Assembly: GCF_900100665.1 (NCBI RefSeq)
Contig: NZ_FNCS01000008.1
Span: forward strand, 62,001-126,000
Length of the DNA: 64,000 bases
Direction of reading: 5' to 3'
Source: Pelagibacterium luteolum
GTDB taxonomy: Bacteria; Pseudomonadota; Alphaproteobacteria; Rhizobiales; Devosiaceae
The first letter of the stretch is position 1; every line of letters begins with the position of its first letter. Positions 46,359 through 55,674 of this stretch are shown one piece after another. Position numbers and translations under genes: made by a program. The notes under the pieces are model-generated. The model saw only the letters and a program-made list of their open reading frames with translations, was not told where the DNA came from and did no database searches.

Positions 46359-47687
46359 ATGGCAGCGAGCGGTTATCTCTGCCGCGATTGCCTGACGCAT
46401 GCCGAAGCGGCCCGCGGGCCTGAACGTTGCCCGAAATGCGGGTCTCCACGAGTTATCTATCACGACGAGCTATTTGCGCTTTCGATCGCCCATATCGACT
46501 GCGACGCGTTTTATGCCTCGGTCGAAAAGCGCGACGATCCCACGCTGATCGACAAGCCGCTCATCGTGGGCGGCGGACAACGTGGCGTGGTCTCGACCTG
46601 CTGCTATATCGCCAGGATGAGCGGTGTGCGGTCTGCCATGCCAATGTTTCAGGCCAAGCGTCTCTGCCCCGATGCCGTGGTGATCAAGGTCAATATGGCC
46701 AAATATGTCGGCGTCAGCCGTCAGATACGCGAGAAGCTTGAAGCGCTGACGCCGCTGGTTCAGCCCCTGTCGATCGACGAAGCGTTTCTCGATCTTTCCG
46801 GCACTGAGAAGGTGCATAAATCGGCGCCGGCGGTGTCATTGGCGCGCCTTGCCAAGGCCGTCGAGGACGAGATCGGCGTCACGATCTCGATCGGGTTGAG
46901 CCATAACAAGTTCTTGGCAAAGATCGCTTCCGAATTGGACAAACCACGCGGGTTTGCCGTGATTGGGGTCAAAGAGACGGTAGAGCTGCTGTCGACCAAA
47001 TCGATCAGCGTCATCTTCGGTGTTGGCAAGGTGATGGCCGAAACCTTGCGCAAAGATGGGCTTTTGACGATCGGCGATTTGCAGCGGCGCTCGCCGGAGG
47101 ACCTGATGCGTCGCTATGGCGAGATGGGCGCCCGTCTCGCCAAGCTTTCCCGTGGTGAGGACTACCGTCGCGTCTCGCCTGAACGCGAAACCAAGTCAGT
47201 GAGCACCGAGACGACCTTCTTTTCGGATCTTGCAGACTTCGAGTCGCTATCCACTGCCCTGCTGTCACTCAGCGAACGATTGTCCGAGCGGCTCAAAAAG
47301 CAGGGGCTGGTTGGAGACACAGTGACGCTGAAGCTCAAGACCGCAGGATCCAAATCGCGCACGCGCGCTCAGCACATTATGATCCCGACGCAACTGGCGA
47401 CGACGCTTTATGAAACCGGTGTCCAGCTTTTGGCCCGCGAGGTCGACGGCACGGCCTTTCGGCTGCTCGGGATCGGTGTTACCGGTCTGGAAGCGGCGGA
47501 CGGCAACGACCCTGTCGACTTGATCGAACCCGCTATTGCGAGAAAGGCCGCCGCTGAGCGTGCCATCGACCGCGTCCGTGACCGCTTCGGTCGCGAGGCC
47601 GTGGTGCGTGGCAAACTATACCAAAAGCCCAAGACCAAAGAGAACAAGCCGGAGACCAATGATGACGATCGAGCAGAAGCTGACTGA
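46359..47687 (+). CDS. dinB: DNA polymerase IV with N-terminal zinc-ribbon
   Basis: Y-family translesion polymerase of 442 residues. The first 35 residues carry a CxxC...CPKC pair (YLCRDCLTHAEAARGPERC, then PKCGSP), a short zinc-ribbon extension typical of the rhizobial form. The catalytic core has IAHIDCDAFYASVEKRDDPT, the VSTCCYIARMSGVRSAMPMF loop and the catalytic DE in PLSIDEAFLDLSG. HhH and little-finger domains follow. The C-terminal end is acidic. A beta-clamp motif near the end cannot be assigned surely. It overlaps the start of the ridA-like gene by 26 bases. Confidence 0.93.
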   Translation: MAASGYLCRDCLTHAEAARGPERCPKCGSPRVIYHDELFALSIAHIDCDAFYASVEKRDDPTLIDKPLIVGGGQRGVVSTCCYIARMSGVRSAMPMFQAKRLCPDAVVIKVNMAKYVGVSRQIREKLEALTPLVQPLSIDEAFLDLSGTEKVHKSAPAVSLARLAKAVEDEIGVTISIGLSHNKFLAKIASELDKPRGFAVIGVKETVELLSTKSISVIFGVGKVMAETLRKDGLLTIGDLQRRSPEDLMRRYGEMGARLAKLSRGEDYRRVSPERETKSVSTETTFFSDLADFESLSTALLSLSERLSERLKKQGLVGDTVTLKLKTAGSKSRTRAQHIMIPTQLATTLYETGVQLLAREVDGTAFRLLGIGVTGLEAADGNDPVDLIEPAIARKAAAERAIDRVRDRFGREAVVRGKLYQKPKTKENKPETNDDDRAEAD

Positions 47688-48114
47688 ACTGGGCATCACC
47701 CTCCCCACCCCTGCGGCTCCCGCTGCGAGCTATGTTCCAGTCCGCCGGGCGGGCAACATGCTCTATGTGTCCGGTCAGTTGTCGAGCGGTTCTGAAGGTC
47801 TGCTGAAGGGGCGCCTGGGCGATGGTACAGACGTCGCGACTGGACAAAGAGCGGCCGAACTCTGCGCTATCAACATTCTTGCGCAGGCAAGGACGATCGC
47901 CCCTCTCGATACTATTGTGGCAGTCCATAAGCTGACGGTGCTGGTCGCCTCGACGCCGGATTTTCACGAGCAGCATCTTGTGGCTAACGGCGCATCCGAT
48001 CTGTTCATAAAAGTGTTGGGTGACGCGGGTAAGCACGCCCGTGCCGCGTTTGGCGTGGCCTCCCTTCCCCTTGGCGCCGCAGTGGAAATCGACGCCGTTA
48101 TCGAGATTGAGTAA
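47662..48114 (+). CDS. RidA/YjgF-family protein
   Basis: A 150-residue protein of the RidA superfamily, trimeric enamine/imine deaminases and relatives. Motifs are YVPVRRAGNMLYVSGQL and NILAQARTIAPLDTIVAVHK near the middle, and ARAAFGVASLPLGAAVEIDAV late. The catalytic Arg of RidA corresponds to the A-R-x-A-F-G-V-A-S-L-P segment (the AR of HARAAFG). It belongs to the longer subgroup and the precise substrate is unknown. Starts at 47662 (or 47659) inside the end of dinB, with GGAG upstream. The GDPD gene begins directly after its stop. Confidence 0.85.
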   Translation: MTIEQKLTELGITLPTPAAPAASYVPVRRAGNMLYVSGQLSSGSEGLLKGRLGDGTDVATGQRAAELCAINILAQARTIAPLDTIVAVHKLTVLVASTPDFHEQHLVANGASDLFIKVLGDAGKHARAAFGVASLPLGAAVEIDAVIEIE

Positions 48115-48870
48115 ATGACGACAGTGCCGTTTCTGCGCCCCATTGCCCACCGCGGACTGCACGACAAGACCAGTGGCGTGATCGAAAACTCGGCCTCTGC
48201 CTTCGAGGCCGCAATTGCCCGGGGTTTTGGCATAGAGTGCGATCTGCAACTCTCGGCTGATGGGGAAGCTGTCGTTTTCCACGATCCGGTTCTCGACCGC
48301 CTCGTGGGCCAGACCGGCGCTATGCGCGATGTCACGGCTGCAGAGATTTGCGCGATGCCTCTGTTGGGGAGTGCAACGCACGACTGTCCGCAAACCTTCC
48401 TGGCCTTTCTGAACCAGATTGCCGGGCGCGCCCCGCTGGTTGTCGAGCTTAAGCATCAGGCCGATCCCGAGGAGACTCAGCGGCTCGCGGCGCGGGTGGC
48501 GGAATGCATTGCCGGCTATAACGGCGACCTCGTCATCAAGTCCTTCGATCCCAAGATGCTGATCGCCGTTCGGAAGGCGAGATATTCAGGTCCGCTCGGC
48601 ATCATCACCTATGGCTATGATCGTCCAGACTGGTATGGCGACATGCCCGCCAGTCAACGATTTGTGCTCAGGCATCTCTTGCACTACCCCGTATCGCGCT
48701 TCACATTCATATCCTGCGAGCGCACGGCGTTGCCGCTGCCCGCAATCCGCCTGTTTCGCGCGCTAGGGCAAAAGGTGATGAGTTGGACGATAAAATCGCC
48801 AGCCGAAGCCACAAACGCCCGGCACCACGCCGACCAGATCGTCTTTGAAGGATTCGATCCCGACCTTTGA
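48115..48870 (+). CDS. Glycerophosphodiester phosphodiesterase
   Basis: A 251-residue GDPD that hydrolyses glycerophosphodiesters to glycerol 3-phosphate and alcohols. The TIM-barrel starts with the signature FLRPIAHRGLHD (catalytic His), then ENSASAFEAAIARGFGIECD and LSADGEAVVFHDPVLDRL, with the second catalytic His. Later VELKHQ supplies the metal Glu. No signal peptide is visible, so cytosolic. The start follows the previous stop immediately and the stop overlaps the next start. Confidence 0.92.
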   Translation: MTTVPFLRPIAHRGLHDKTSGVIENSASAFEAAIARGFGIECDLQLSADGEAVVFHDPVLDRLVGQTGAMRDVTAAEICAMPLLGSATHDCPQTFLAFLNQIAGRAPLVVELKHQADPEETQRLAARVAECIAGYNGDLVIKSFDPKMLIAVRKARYSGPLGIITYGYDRPDWYGDMPASQRFVLRHLLHYPVSRFTFISCERTALPLPAIRLFRALGQKVMSWTIKSPAEATNARHHADQIVFEGFDPDL

Positions 48871-50021
48871 GTGAATCATCCGAGCTGACCGTTACGGTTC
48901 ACCCCTCGACCGCATCCATCCCCGCCTCCACCTGGAACAGGCTCGCAGCCGGTGGTAGCGCGCGCCCGCAGAACCCTTTTCTAGAGCACGCGTTCTTTCT
49001 GGCGCTTGAAGAGTCGGGCTCAGCCACGGCTCGGACCGGCTGGCAGCCGCAACACATCGTGGTGTCCCGCGACGATACGGCGGTGGGGCTGATGCCCCTC
49101 TTTCTCAAATCTCACTCGATGGGCGAGTACGTCTTCGACCATGCCTGGGCCGATGCCATTGAACGCGCCGGCGGACATTACTATCCCAAGCTGCAATGCT
49201 CGGTTCCTTTCACGCCTGCCAGCGCCCCAAAGCTTCTTGCCGCCGATACCCAGACGCAAATCCTGCTGCTTGAAGCGGCCCAAGCGCTGACCGGCAAGCT
49301 CGACGCCTCATCCGTCCACGCCACTTTCGTCACCGAGAACGAGGAAAAGATTGGCGCGGCAACGGGCTGGCTTACGCGCTACGACACGCAATTCCATTGG
49401 TCCAACGATGGATACGAGAGCTTCGACGCCTTTCTCGACACGCTGCAGTCGCGAAAGAGGAAGTCCATCAAGCGGGAGCGGCGCGAGGCGCTGATTGACG
49501 GGATCACCTGCGAATGGGTGACTGGCAATGATCTGACCGAGAGCCATTGGGACGCGTTCTACGAGTTTTACATGGACACGGGCGCGCGCAAATGGGGGCG
49601 GCCCTACCTCAATCGCGAGTTCTTTTCGCTCATCTCGGAGACAATGTCCGACCGCATCGTCCTGATGCTGGCCCGCGATGGCGCTCAATACATTGCAGGT
49701 GCGCTGAACTTTCTAGGCAGTGATACGCTCTATGGCCGCAATTGGGGCGCCGTGAGAGATGTCCCATTCCTCCACTTCGAACTTTGCTACTACCAGGCTA
49801 TCGATTTCGCGATCGCCCATGGCCTAAAGCGCGTTGAAGCTGGAGCACAGGGCCAGCATAAGCTGGCGCGGGGATATGCACCCGTGACGACCCGCTCGAT
49901 CCACTATCTCGCCCACCCCGGACTGCGCCGTGCGTTGGCGGAATATCTTGAGGACGAACGCAGATACGTCGAACTCCAGAATTCCGAACTGGCCGACTAC
50001 ACGCCCTTTAGAAAGGGTTAG
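48867..50021 (+). CDS. FemAB-like GNAT acyltransferase (COG3146 type)
   Basis: A 384-residue protein with a GNAT/FemX-like fold. It shows LFLKSHSMGEYVFDHAWADA, GHYYPKLQCSVPFTPASAP, KRKSIKRERREALIDG and QGQHKLARGYAPVTTRSIHY near the end, which are conserved blocks of this uncharacterised alphaproteobacterial family, historically linked to peptidoglycan-like acyltransfer. The acceptor is unknown. It starts with a TTG at 48867 that overlaps the GDPD stop (TTGA), implying coupling. The ridA-GDPD-acyltransferase-HIT string reads as one operon. Confidence 0.78.
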   Translation: MSESSELTVTVHPSTASIPASTWNRLAAGGSARPQNPFLEHAFFLALEESGSATARTGWQPQHIVVSRDDTAVGLMPLFLKSHSMGEYVFDHAWADAIERAGGHYYPKLQCSVPFTPASAPKLLAADTQTQILLLEAAQALTGKLDASSVHATFVTENEEKIGAATGWLTRYDTQFHWSNDGYESFDAFLDTLQSRKRKSIKRERREALIDGITCEWVTGNDLTESHWDAFYEFYMDTGARKWGRPYLNREFFSLISETMSDRIVLMLARDGAQYIAGALNFLGSDTLYGRNWGAVRDVPFLHFELCYYQAIDFAIAHGLKRVEAGAQGQHKLARGYAPVTTRSIHYLAHPGLRRALAEYLEDERRYVELQNSELADYTPFRKG

Positions 50022-50082
50022 CTGCATTTTGCGTCCCGCTCGTGGTGGGCTATACCTCCGAACAACGCAAAAGGAGATGGCG

Positions 50083-50505
50083 ATGACCGCATACGATCCG
50101 GACAATATTTTCGGCAAGATCCTGAAAGGCGATATCCCAAGCCATAAGATCTATGAGGACGACGATATTTTCGCCTTCATGGATGTCATGCCGCAATCGA
50201 CCGGACATGCACTGGTGATCCCCAAGACAGGCTCACGCAACATTTTGGATGCCGATCCGCAGGTTCTCGCTAACCTGATTCAGAAGACCCAGACGATCGC
50301 TCGCGCCGTGATGACCGCCATGAACGCCGATGGACTGCGGATCGCCCAGTTCAACGAAGCTCCGGCTGGCCAGACCGTCTTTCATCTGCATTTCCATATC
50401 ATCCCCATGTATGACGGCGTGCCGCTGCAGCCGCATACGGGACAGATGGCCGACAATGACCAACTCTCGGTGCAGGCGGAAAAGATCCGGGCAGCGCTCG
50501 CATAG
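50083..50505 (+). CDS. HIT-family nucleotide hydrolase
   Basis: A 140-residue histidine-triad protein, a nucleotide phosphoramidase or hydrolase. N-terminal NIFGKILKGDIPSHKIYEDD and FAFMDVMPQSTGHALVIPK are typical of HINT-like proteins, and the catalytic triad is HLHFHIIP. The start is ATG 50083, six bases after AAGGAG; the ATG at 50077 abuts that site and is less likely. Last gene of the ridA-GDPD-acyltransferase-HIT group, followed by a hairpin. Confidence 0.9.
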   Translation: MTAYDPDNIFGKILKGDIPSHKIYEDDDIFAFMDVMPQSTGHALVIPKTGSRNILDADPQVLANLIQKTQTIARAVMTAMNADGLRIAQFNEAPAGQTVFHLHFHIIPMYDGVPLQPHTGQMADNDQLSVQAEKIRAALA

Positions 50506-50549
50506 CCTGTGGGAATTTCGGGGATAACTTCGGGTAAAACGAAATGAAA

Positions 50550-50574
50550 AAGGGCCGATCGATGACCGGCCCTT
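50550..50574. terminator. Hairpin between HIT gene and clpA
   Basis: An 8-bp stem (50550-50557 with 50567-50574) with A's to the left and T's to the right, just before the stop of the converging clpA. It probably terminates both. Confidence 0.6.
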
Positions 50575-50595
50575 CTTGCTATTTATCGGATGGTC

Positions 50596-52986
50596 TCAAG
50601 TGTTCTGCTCAGCACCCTTGGGCTTTGCGGCAGGCTTCTTGGTCGGCTTTTTGCCGCCCTTCGGGCCAGTGATGGCCTTGGGACGGGCTGGACGCGGTGG
50701 CACGGAGACCAGCTCGAGCCGAGCCTCGCTACCTTCACCGACGACGGTTACCTTGACCGATCCGCCCTTCTGCAGCAGTCCAAACAGCACTTCTTCCGCC
50801 AAGGGCTTTTTGACATATTCCTGGATCACGCGGCCGAGCGGACGCGCACCCATCTTTTCGTCATAGCCACGTTCGGCCAACCAGGCCGCAGCCTCGGGCG
50901 TAAGCTCGATCGTGATGCCACGTTCGGCCAACTGCCCTTCGAGCTGCAGGATGAACTTCTCCACCACACGGTTGACTGTCGATGGCGGAAGCGGTGCGAA
51001 GGAAATGATCGCATCGAGCCGGTTGCGGAACTCGGGCGTAAACATCCGATTGATCGCTTCCTCGTCGTCGCCTTCCTGACGCACGCGTCCGAAGCCGATC
51101 GGCGATTTGGCCAGTTCTGATGCACCGACATTGGATGTCATGATCAAAATGACGTTGCGGAAATCGACCTGCTTGCCCGAATGATCGGTCAGCTTGCCGT
51201 GATCCATCACCTGCAACAGAATGTTGAACAGGTCCGGATGGGCCTTTTCGATCTCATCGAGCAGCAGCACCGAATGGGGGTGCTGATCGATGCCGTCGGT
51301 CATCAGGCCACCCTGGTCGAACCCGACATAGCCCGGAGGCGCGCCGATCAGACGGCTGACCGTGTGACGCTCCATATATTCGGACATGTCGAACCGGAGC
51401 AGTTCCACACCCAGCGTGTCCGCTAGTTGCTTGGCCACCTCGGTCTTGCCCACGCCTGTCGGCCCCGTAAACAGATAAGACCCGATGGGCTTTTCAGGTT
51501 CACGCAAGCCGGCACGCGCCAGCTTGATAGCCGACGAGAGAGCTTCGATCGCCTTGTCCTGACCGAAGACGACACGCTTGAGATTGGTTTCCAGGCTGCC
51601 CAGAAGCTCGGTGTCGGATTTGGATACCGATTTCGGCGGGATGCGCGCAATAGTCGCTATCGTCGCCTCGATATCTTCGACATCGATGGTCTTCTTACGC
51701 TTGTCCTCAGTCACCAGCATCTGCCGCGCCCCGGTCTCGTCAACCACGTCGATCGCTTTGTCGGGCAGTTTGCGGTCGTTGATGTAACGGGCTGAGAGCT
51801 CAACGGCAGCCTTGATGGCGTCGTCGGTATATTTGAGCTTATGATAGCCCTCATAATACGGACGCAGACCCTTCATGATCTCGATAGCGTCGGGAATTGT
51901 CGGCTCGTTTACGTCGATCTTCTGGAACCGGCGCACCAGCGCGCGATCCTTCTCGAAGAACTGGCGATATTCCTTATAGGTCGTCGAACCGATGCAGCGG
52001 ATCGCACCCGAAGCCAGCGCAGGCTTGAGGAGGTTGGACGCGTCCAAAGCGCCGCCCGAGGTTGCACCGGCACCGATCACAGTATGGATCTCGTCGATAA
52101 AGAGAATCACGTTCTCCTTCTTTTCGAGCTCCTTCATGATCGCCTTGAGGCGTTCTTCGAAATCGCCTCGATAGCGCGTGCCGGCAAGCAGCGAGCCCAT
52201 GTCGAGCGCATAGATGACGGAATCATGGAGCACTTCCGGGACGTCGCCCTCTACGATGCGGCGGGCGAGACCTTCGGCGATTGCCGTCTTGCCCACGCCG
52301 GGATCGCCCACATAAAGCGGGTTGTTCTTGGAGCGCCGGCACAGAACCTGGATCGTCCGCTCAAGCTCCGAAGCACGCCCGATCAACGGATCGATCTTGC
52401 CTGCCTTGGCCTTGTCGTTGAGGTTGATACAGAAATCGGCCAGCGCCGAACTCTGCTGCGGCGCCGAGTTGCCGCCGCGTTCCTGCTCGCCTTCAAAGCC
52501 GGGCCCGCCCTCTTCCGCGCCGCGGATCGGACGATCGGCATTACGGCCGGATTTGGCGATACCGTGCGAGATGAAGTTGACGGCATCGAGCCGCGTCATG
52601 TCCTGCTGCTCGAGGAAATAGGCAGCGTGGCTCTCGCGCTCCGCAAAGATGGCGACAAGCACGTTTGCACCCGTTACTTCCTCGCGGCCCGACGATTGTA
52701 CATGAATAACCGCGCGCTGAATTACGCGCTGAAAAGCAGCGGTCGGACGCGCGTCCTGGCCGTTGGGTACGATGAGGCTGTCGAGCTCCTCATCGATAAA
52801 TTCTTCAAGATCGGTTCGCAGGGCTTCGATGTCGACATCGCAGCCATTGAGGACCGAAATCGTATCGCGATCTTCGGTCAAGGCGAGCAACAGGTGCTCG
52901 AGCGTCGCAAATTCATGCGAACGCTCACGAGCGAGATTCATCGCCTGATGAAGTGCCTTTTCGAGACCACGGGAGAAAGAAGGCAT
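50596..52986 (-). CDS. clpA: ATP-dependent Clp protease ATP-binding subunit ClpA
   Basis: Hexameric unfoldase that delivers substrates to ClpP. The protein has 796 residues: an N-domain double repeat (1 to about 145), a first AAA+ with Walker A GDPGVGKT (227-234) and Walker B LFIDEIH (295-301), and a second AAA+ with Walker A GPTGVGKT (508-515). A Lys/Pro-rich tail (KKPTKKPAAKPKG) follows. The clpS adaptor gene lies 12 bases upstream, so the pair provides N-end-rule degradation, as is usual in this class. Confidence 0.95.
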   Translation of the reverse strand: MPSFSRGLEKALHQAMNLARERSHEFATLEHLLLALTEDRDTISVLNGCDVDIEALRTDLEEFIDEELDSLIVPNGQDARPTAAFQRVIQRAVIHVQSSGREEVTGANVLVAIFAERESHAAYFLEQQDMTRLDAVNFISHGIAKSGRNADRPIRGAEEGGPGFEGEQERGGNSAPQQSSALADFCINLNDKAKAGKIDPLIGRASELERTIQVLCRRSKNNPLYVGDPGVGKTAIAEGLARRIVEGDVPEVLHDSVIYALDMGSLLAGTRYRGDFEERLKAIMKELEKKENVILFIDEIHTVIGAGATSGGALDASNLLKPALASGAIRCIGSTTYKEYRQFFEKDRALVRRFQKIDVNEPTIPDAIEIMKGLRPYYEGYHKLKYTDDAIKAAVELSARYINDRKLPDKAIDVVDETGARQMLVTEDKRKKTIDVEDIEATIATIARIPPKSVSKSDTELLGSLETNLKRVVFGQDKAIEALSSAIKLARAGLREPEKPIGSYLFTGPTGVGKTEVAKQLADTLGVELLRFDMSEYMERHTVSRLIGAPPGYVGFDQGGLMTDGIDQHPHSVLLLDEIEKAHPDLFNILLQVMDHGKLTDHSGKQVDFRNVILIMTSNVGASELAKSPIGFGRVRQEGDDEEAINRMFTPEFRNRLDAIISFAPLPPSTVNRVVEKFILQLEGQLAERGITIELTPEAAAWLAERGYDEKMGARPLGRVIQEYVKKPLAEEVLFGLLQKGGSVKVTVVGEGSEARLELVSVPPRPARPKAITGPKGGKKPTKKPAAKPKGAEQNT

Positions 52987-52998
52987 GTTGGTCCTATC

Positions 52999-53358
52999 CT
53001 ATTGCTTTTCCATCACGCATTGCAGCGGATGGGAGTTTCTGCGCGCGGCATCCATCACTTGTGTGACCTTGGTTTCGGCCACCTCATAAGGATAGATTCC
53101 GCATTCCCCCACGCCTTGGTTGTGAACGTGCCACATGATGCGAGTGGCATCCTCCACGGATTTGTTGAACACCTGCTCGAGAACGGCAACTACGAACTCC
53201 ATGGGAGTGTAGTCGTCATTGAGCAGTAGCACACGATAAAGACTCGGCTTCTTTGTCTTGGGGCGCGTCTTGGTGACGACCCCAACCTGCCCATCCTCAT
53301 CATCCTGATCGCGCTTATTCGGCCCTGTTGCGCGCAAGGGTGCGCCGGGGAAGCTCAT
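52999..53358 (-). CDS. clpS: ClpS, adaptor of ClpAP
   Basis: A 119-residue adaptor that recognises N-degrons and presents them to ClpA. The core contains [20 protein letters not shown], the [20 protein letters not shown] block and [20 protein letters not shown] basic, disordered N-terminal tail precedes it. The start is uncertain (ATG 53358 or 53403); 53358 gives a normal length. It is the first gene of the clpS-clpA unit. Confidence 0.92.
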   Translation of the reverse strand: MSFPGAPLRATGPNKRDQDDEDGQVGVVTKTRPKTKKPSLYRVLLLNDDYTPMEFVVAVLEQVFNKSVEDATRIMWHVHNQGVGECGIYPYEVAETKVTQVMDAARRNSHPLQCVMEKQ

Positions 53359-53684
53359 ATATCTAATGCGGTCGTTGAGCGGTGGGTGGGCATGCTTAGG
53401 CAAGGTCTATGGTCCCAAATCAGAAAGGCTAGACGGCCCCATTATGTAGGCAAATTAGCGGCCATGTTAAGGGGGCGAAACAACGATCAAACTCCTGTGA
53501 ACCATACCCACCGATTTTTGCATCAAAGTTTATGCACTTTACCGATTTGTAACCGCGTCGCCCTATCTTGCTTGAAGAGTTTCGAGCCGTGTGGCGTTTC
53601 GGGGGACGCGCGCGCATTGGCAATGAGTTGAGTAGAACGGTTCGGCGTGTATCGAACCGGTCCAGTAAAGAGTTGGAGTATCGG
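53359..53684. other. Divergent intergenic region clpS / carboxypeptidase
   Basis: No gene seen. On the minus strand TTAACA and CATAAT-like hexamers about 90 bases upstream of clpS may be promoter elements, but the match is loose. The plus side must hold the carboxypeptidase promoter; the GTG start at 53685 has GGAG six bases ahead. Confidence 0.3.
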
Positions 53685-55283
53685 GTGCCGACCCTACTGC
53701 GTATAGAGTCCACGCGCGCCGCATTTGCGCGATTTGCCCTCACTGCCTTCATTTCCATCGCCATCGCTTCGGCGCTGACTGCCCCGGCCGCGGCGCAGAA
53801 CGTGCCGCGCGCCTATGCAGGCATTGCGGTCGACGCCAAGACCGGGCAAGTCCTGTATCAGGACGACGCCAATGAGCTGAGATACCCCGCCTCGCTCACC
53901 AAGGTCATGACGCTTTATATCCTGTTCCAGGAGCTTGAAGCCGGGCGTCTGCGCCTTGACAGCAAGCTCAACGTTTCGGCACACGCCGCCGCAGCCGTCC
54001 CGACCAAGCTTTACGTGCAGCGCGGATCGACCATCACGGTCGAAAACGCCATCAAGGCTCTTGTTACGCTTTCCGCCAATGACGTCGCCCGCGTCATCGG
54101 CGAAAATATCTCCGGGACCGAGAGCCAGTTCGGCCAGCGCATGACCCAGACGGCTCGTGCACTCGGCATGAGCCGCACCACCTACCGAAATGCGTCGGGC
54201 CTTCCAGACAGCGGCCAGGTGACCACGGCCAACGATCAGGCCATCCTCGCTCGCGCCATCTATCTCCACTTCCCCAACTACTACCAATATTTCCAGACCC
54301 GCAGCTTCACCTATGGCAGCCGCACATACGGCAACCACAATGCGCTGCTGGGCCAGAATGGCGTCGACGGGATCAAGACAGGCTACATCAATGCCTCCGG
54401 TTACAACCTGATGACCGCTGCCCGCTCCAATAACCGCCATATCGTCGTCGTGGCGCTCGGCTTCAATACCGGCGCGTCGCGCAATTCTCGGGTGGCGGAA
54501 TTGGTTCGGACCTATCTTCCGCAGGCACGTCAGGGCGACTATTGGCGCGAAGCCATGATCGCACGGCCGACGCTGCTGGGTAACGGCATTGCCGTGGCCT
54601 CCGCAGGGGTTGCCGTGCCGCTGAGCGGCCTGCCGCCCGCACGGCCTGTGAGCCTATTGCCAGTCATCACCGCGGAACAGGCAGCCATGCAGGTGGCGGC
54701 CGTGACAGGCAACCCGGTTGCTCCAACGGCCCCCGCGGCCGAGCCGACCGGTCCGGCCGAACCCGAAACCATCCCTTTCCAGGTGGTGGCGGCTGAAGAT
54801 ATTCCCGCGCGTCCAGGGGACAGCGCGCTCGATCAGGCAACCTACGTGGCGACAGGCGTCATGCCGGAAACACCGGCCTACCCGGCCGATGATCCGATCG
54901 GTGCGTGGATTGCCGAGACAATGCGGCTTGCCGAACCTGAAGTGGGAACATTGCAACCCGGCCAGGTTCTTGTTCCCCCCGCTCCGATTGCACGCCCCGT
55001 CGATCTCGTCACGACGAACAGTGCGGTAACGATACCTGGTGGCGGCTGGATTGTTCAGGTCGGTGCTGCCAACACCGAAGACGGCGCCAATCAGATGCTG
55101 AGCCAGGCGACCCAGACCAACAACCAGCTCGGCGATCTGCGTGGCTATGTCGAGCCTTTCGACCGGAACGGGGTCACCTACTACCGCGCCCGCTTTGCCG
55201 GCTTTGCGGACCGCTCACAGGCCCGGACCACCTGCGATGCACTGACCCAGGCTTCGATCAACTGTCTGGCGGTGCAAGGCTAA
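53685..55283 (+). CDS. D-alanyl-D-alanine carboxypeptidase with SPOR domain
   Basis: Exported low-molecular-mass penicillin-binding protein of 532 residues that trims pentapeptide stem peptides. The signal sequence is FARFALTAFISIAIASAL with AAAQ cleavage. The peptidase S11 domain contains the active-site motif ASLTKVM (SxxK), SAN in TLSANDVARVI, and KTG in GVDGIKTGYINASG. Then a long Pro/Ala linker (about 330-445), and a C-terminal SPOR domain (GGGWIVQVGAANTED... to QASINCLAVQG) that binds denuded glycan at the septum. The start is GTG 53685 with GGAG at ideal spacing; the longer frame from 53568 adds a non-signal-like tail. Confidence 0.92.
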   Translation: MPTLLRIESTRAAFARFALTAFISIAIASALTAPAAAQNVPRAYAGIAVDAKTGQVLYQDDANELRYPASLTKVMTLYILFQELEAGRLRLDSKLNVSAHAAAAVPTKLYVQRGSTITVENAIKALVTLSANDVARVIGENISGTESQFGQRMTQTARALGMSRTTYRNASGLPDSGQVTTANDQAILARAIYLHFPNYYQYFQTRSFTYGSRTYGNHNALLGQNGVDGIKTGYINASGYNLMTAARSNNRHIVVVALGFNTGASRNSRVAELVRTYLPQARQGDYWREAMIARPTLLGNGIAVASAGVAVPLSGLPPARPVSLLPVITAEQAAMQVAAVTGNPVAPTAPAAEPTGPAEPETIPFQVVAAEDIPARPGDSALDQATYVATGVMPETPAYPADDPIGAWIAETMRLAEPEVGTLQPGQVLVPPAPIARPVDLVTTNSAVTIPGGGWIVQVGAANTEDGANQMLSQATQTNNQLGDLRGYVEPFDRNGVTYYRARFAGFADRSQARTTCDALTQASINCLAVQG

Positions 55284-55334
55284 ATCATAAATCACCCGTC
55301 TTTTCCTGTTGGCGCAAATGTATGGAGTCGCCCA

Positions 55335-55616
55335 ATGAGTGAACGGAACGGACTGACCGATCTGAAGTCTTTTCGGTCCAGCTCCCCGCTGGCCTCGGAG
55401 GACCCGGTCGTCCAGGCTACGGCCATAAGTGCCTTGGCGCGCGGCATTGAAGGGCATCGACCCGTTCGCCGCCGTGTCACTGATATGCTTTCGGTTGTGC
55501 TCGCACTGTCCTCCCGTACCCGTCGGATGGTCCACCCGCCGGTGGCCATCGATCTCGATGTTTTCGGCCCAACCGGGCAGCGCGCGCTGCGCCTTTACCT
55601 GCCCAGCGGCGACTGA
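55335..55616 (+). CDS. Hypothetical protein, 93 residues
   Basis: A small basic protein with no signal peptide. It starts MSERNGLTDLKSFRSSSPLA and contains DPVVQATAISALARGIEG and SVVLALSSRTRRMVHPPVAI. Codon use, with mostly G or C in the third position, is similar to neighbouring genes, and a weak TGGAG ribosome-binding site precedes the ATG at 55335. I do not recognise a family. A frame on the minus strand (55292-55549) is the alternative reading of this gap but looks less protein-like. Confidence 0.5.
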   Translation: MSERNGLTDLKSFRSSSPLASEDPVVQATAISALARGIEGHRPVRRRVTDMLSVVLALSSRTRRMVHPPVAIDLDVFGPTGQRALRLYLPSGD

Positions 55617-55674
55617 CAGGAACCAGACCACGCCCTGACCGTTGCAGTCCGTGATCGCACCACGGAGGTCTTCA

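Noticed and set aside
51841-53229. Open frame of 462 codons on the plus strand
   Set aside because: Antisense to clpA and clpS, both certain.
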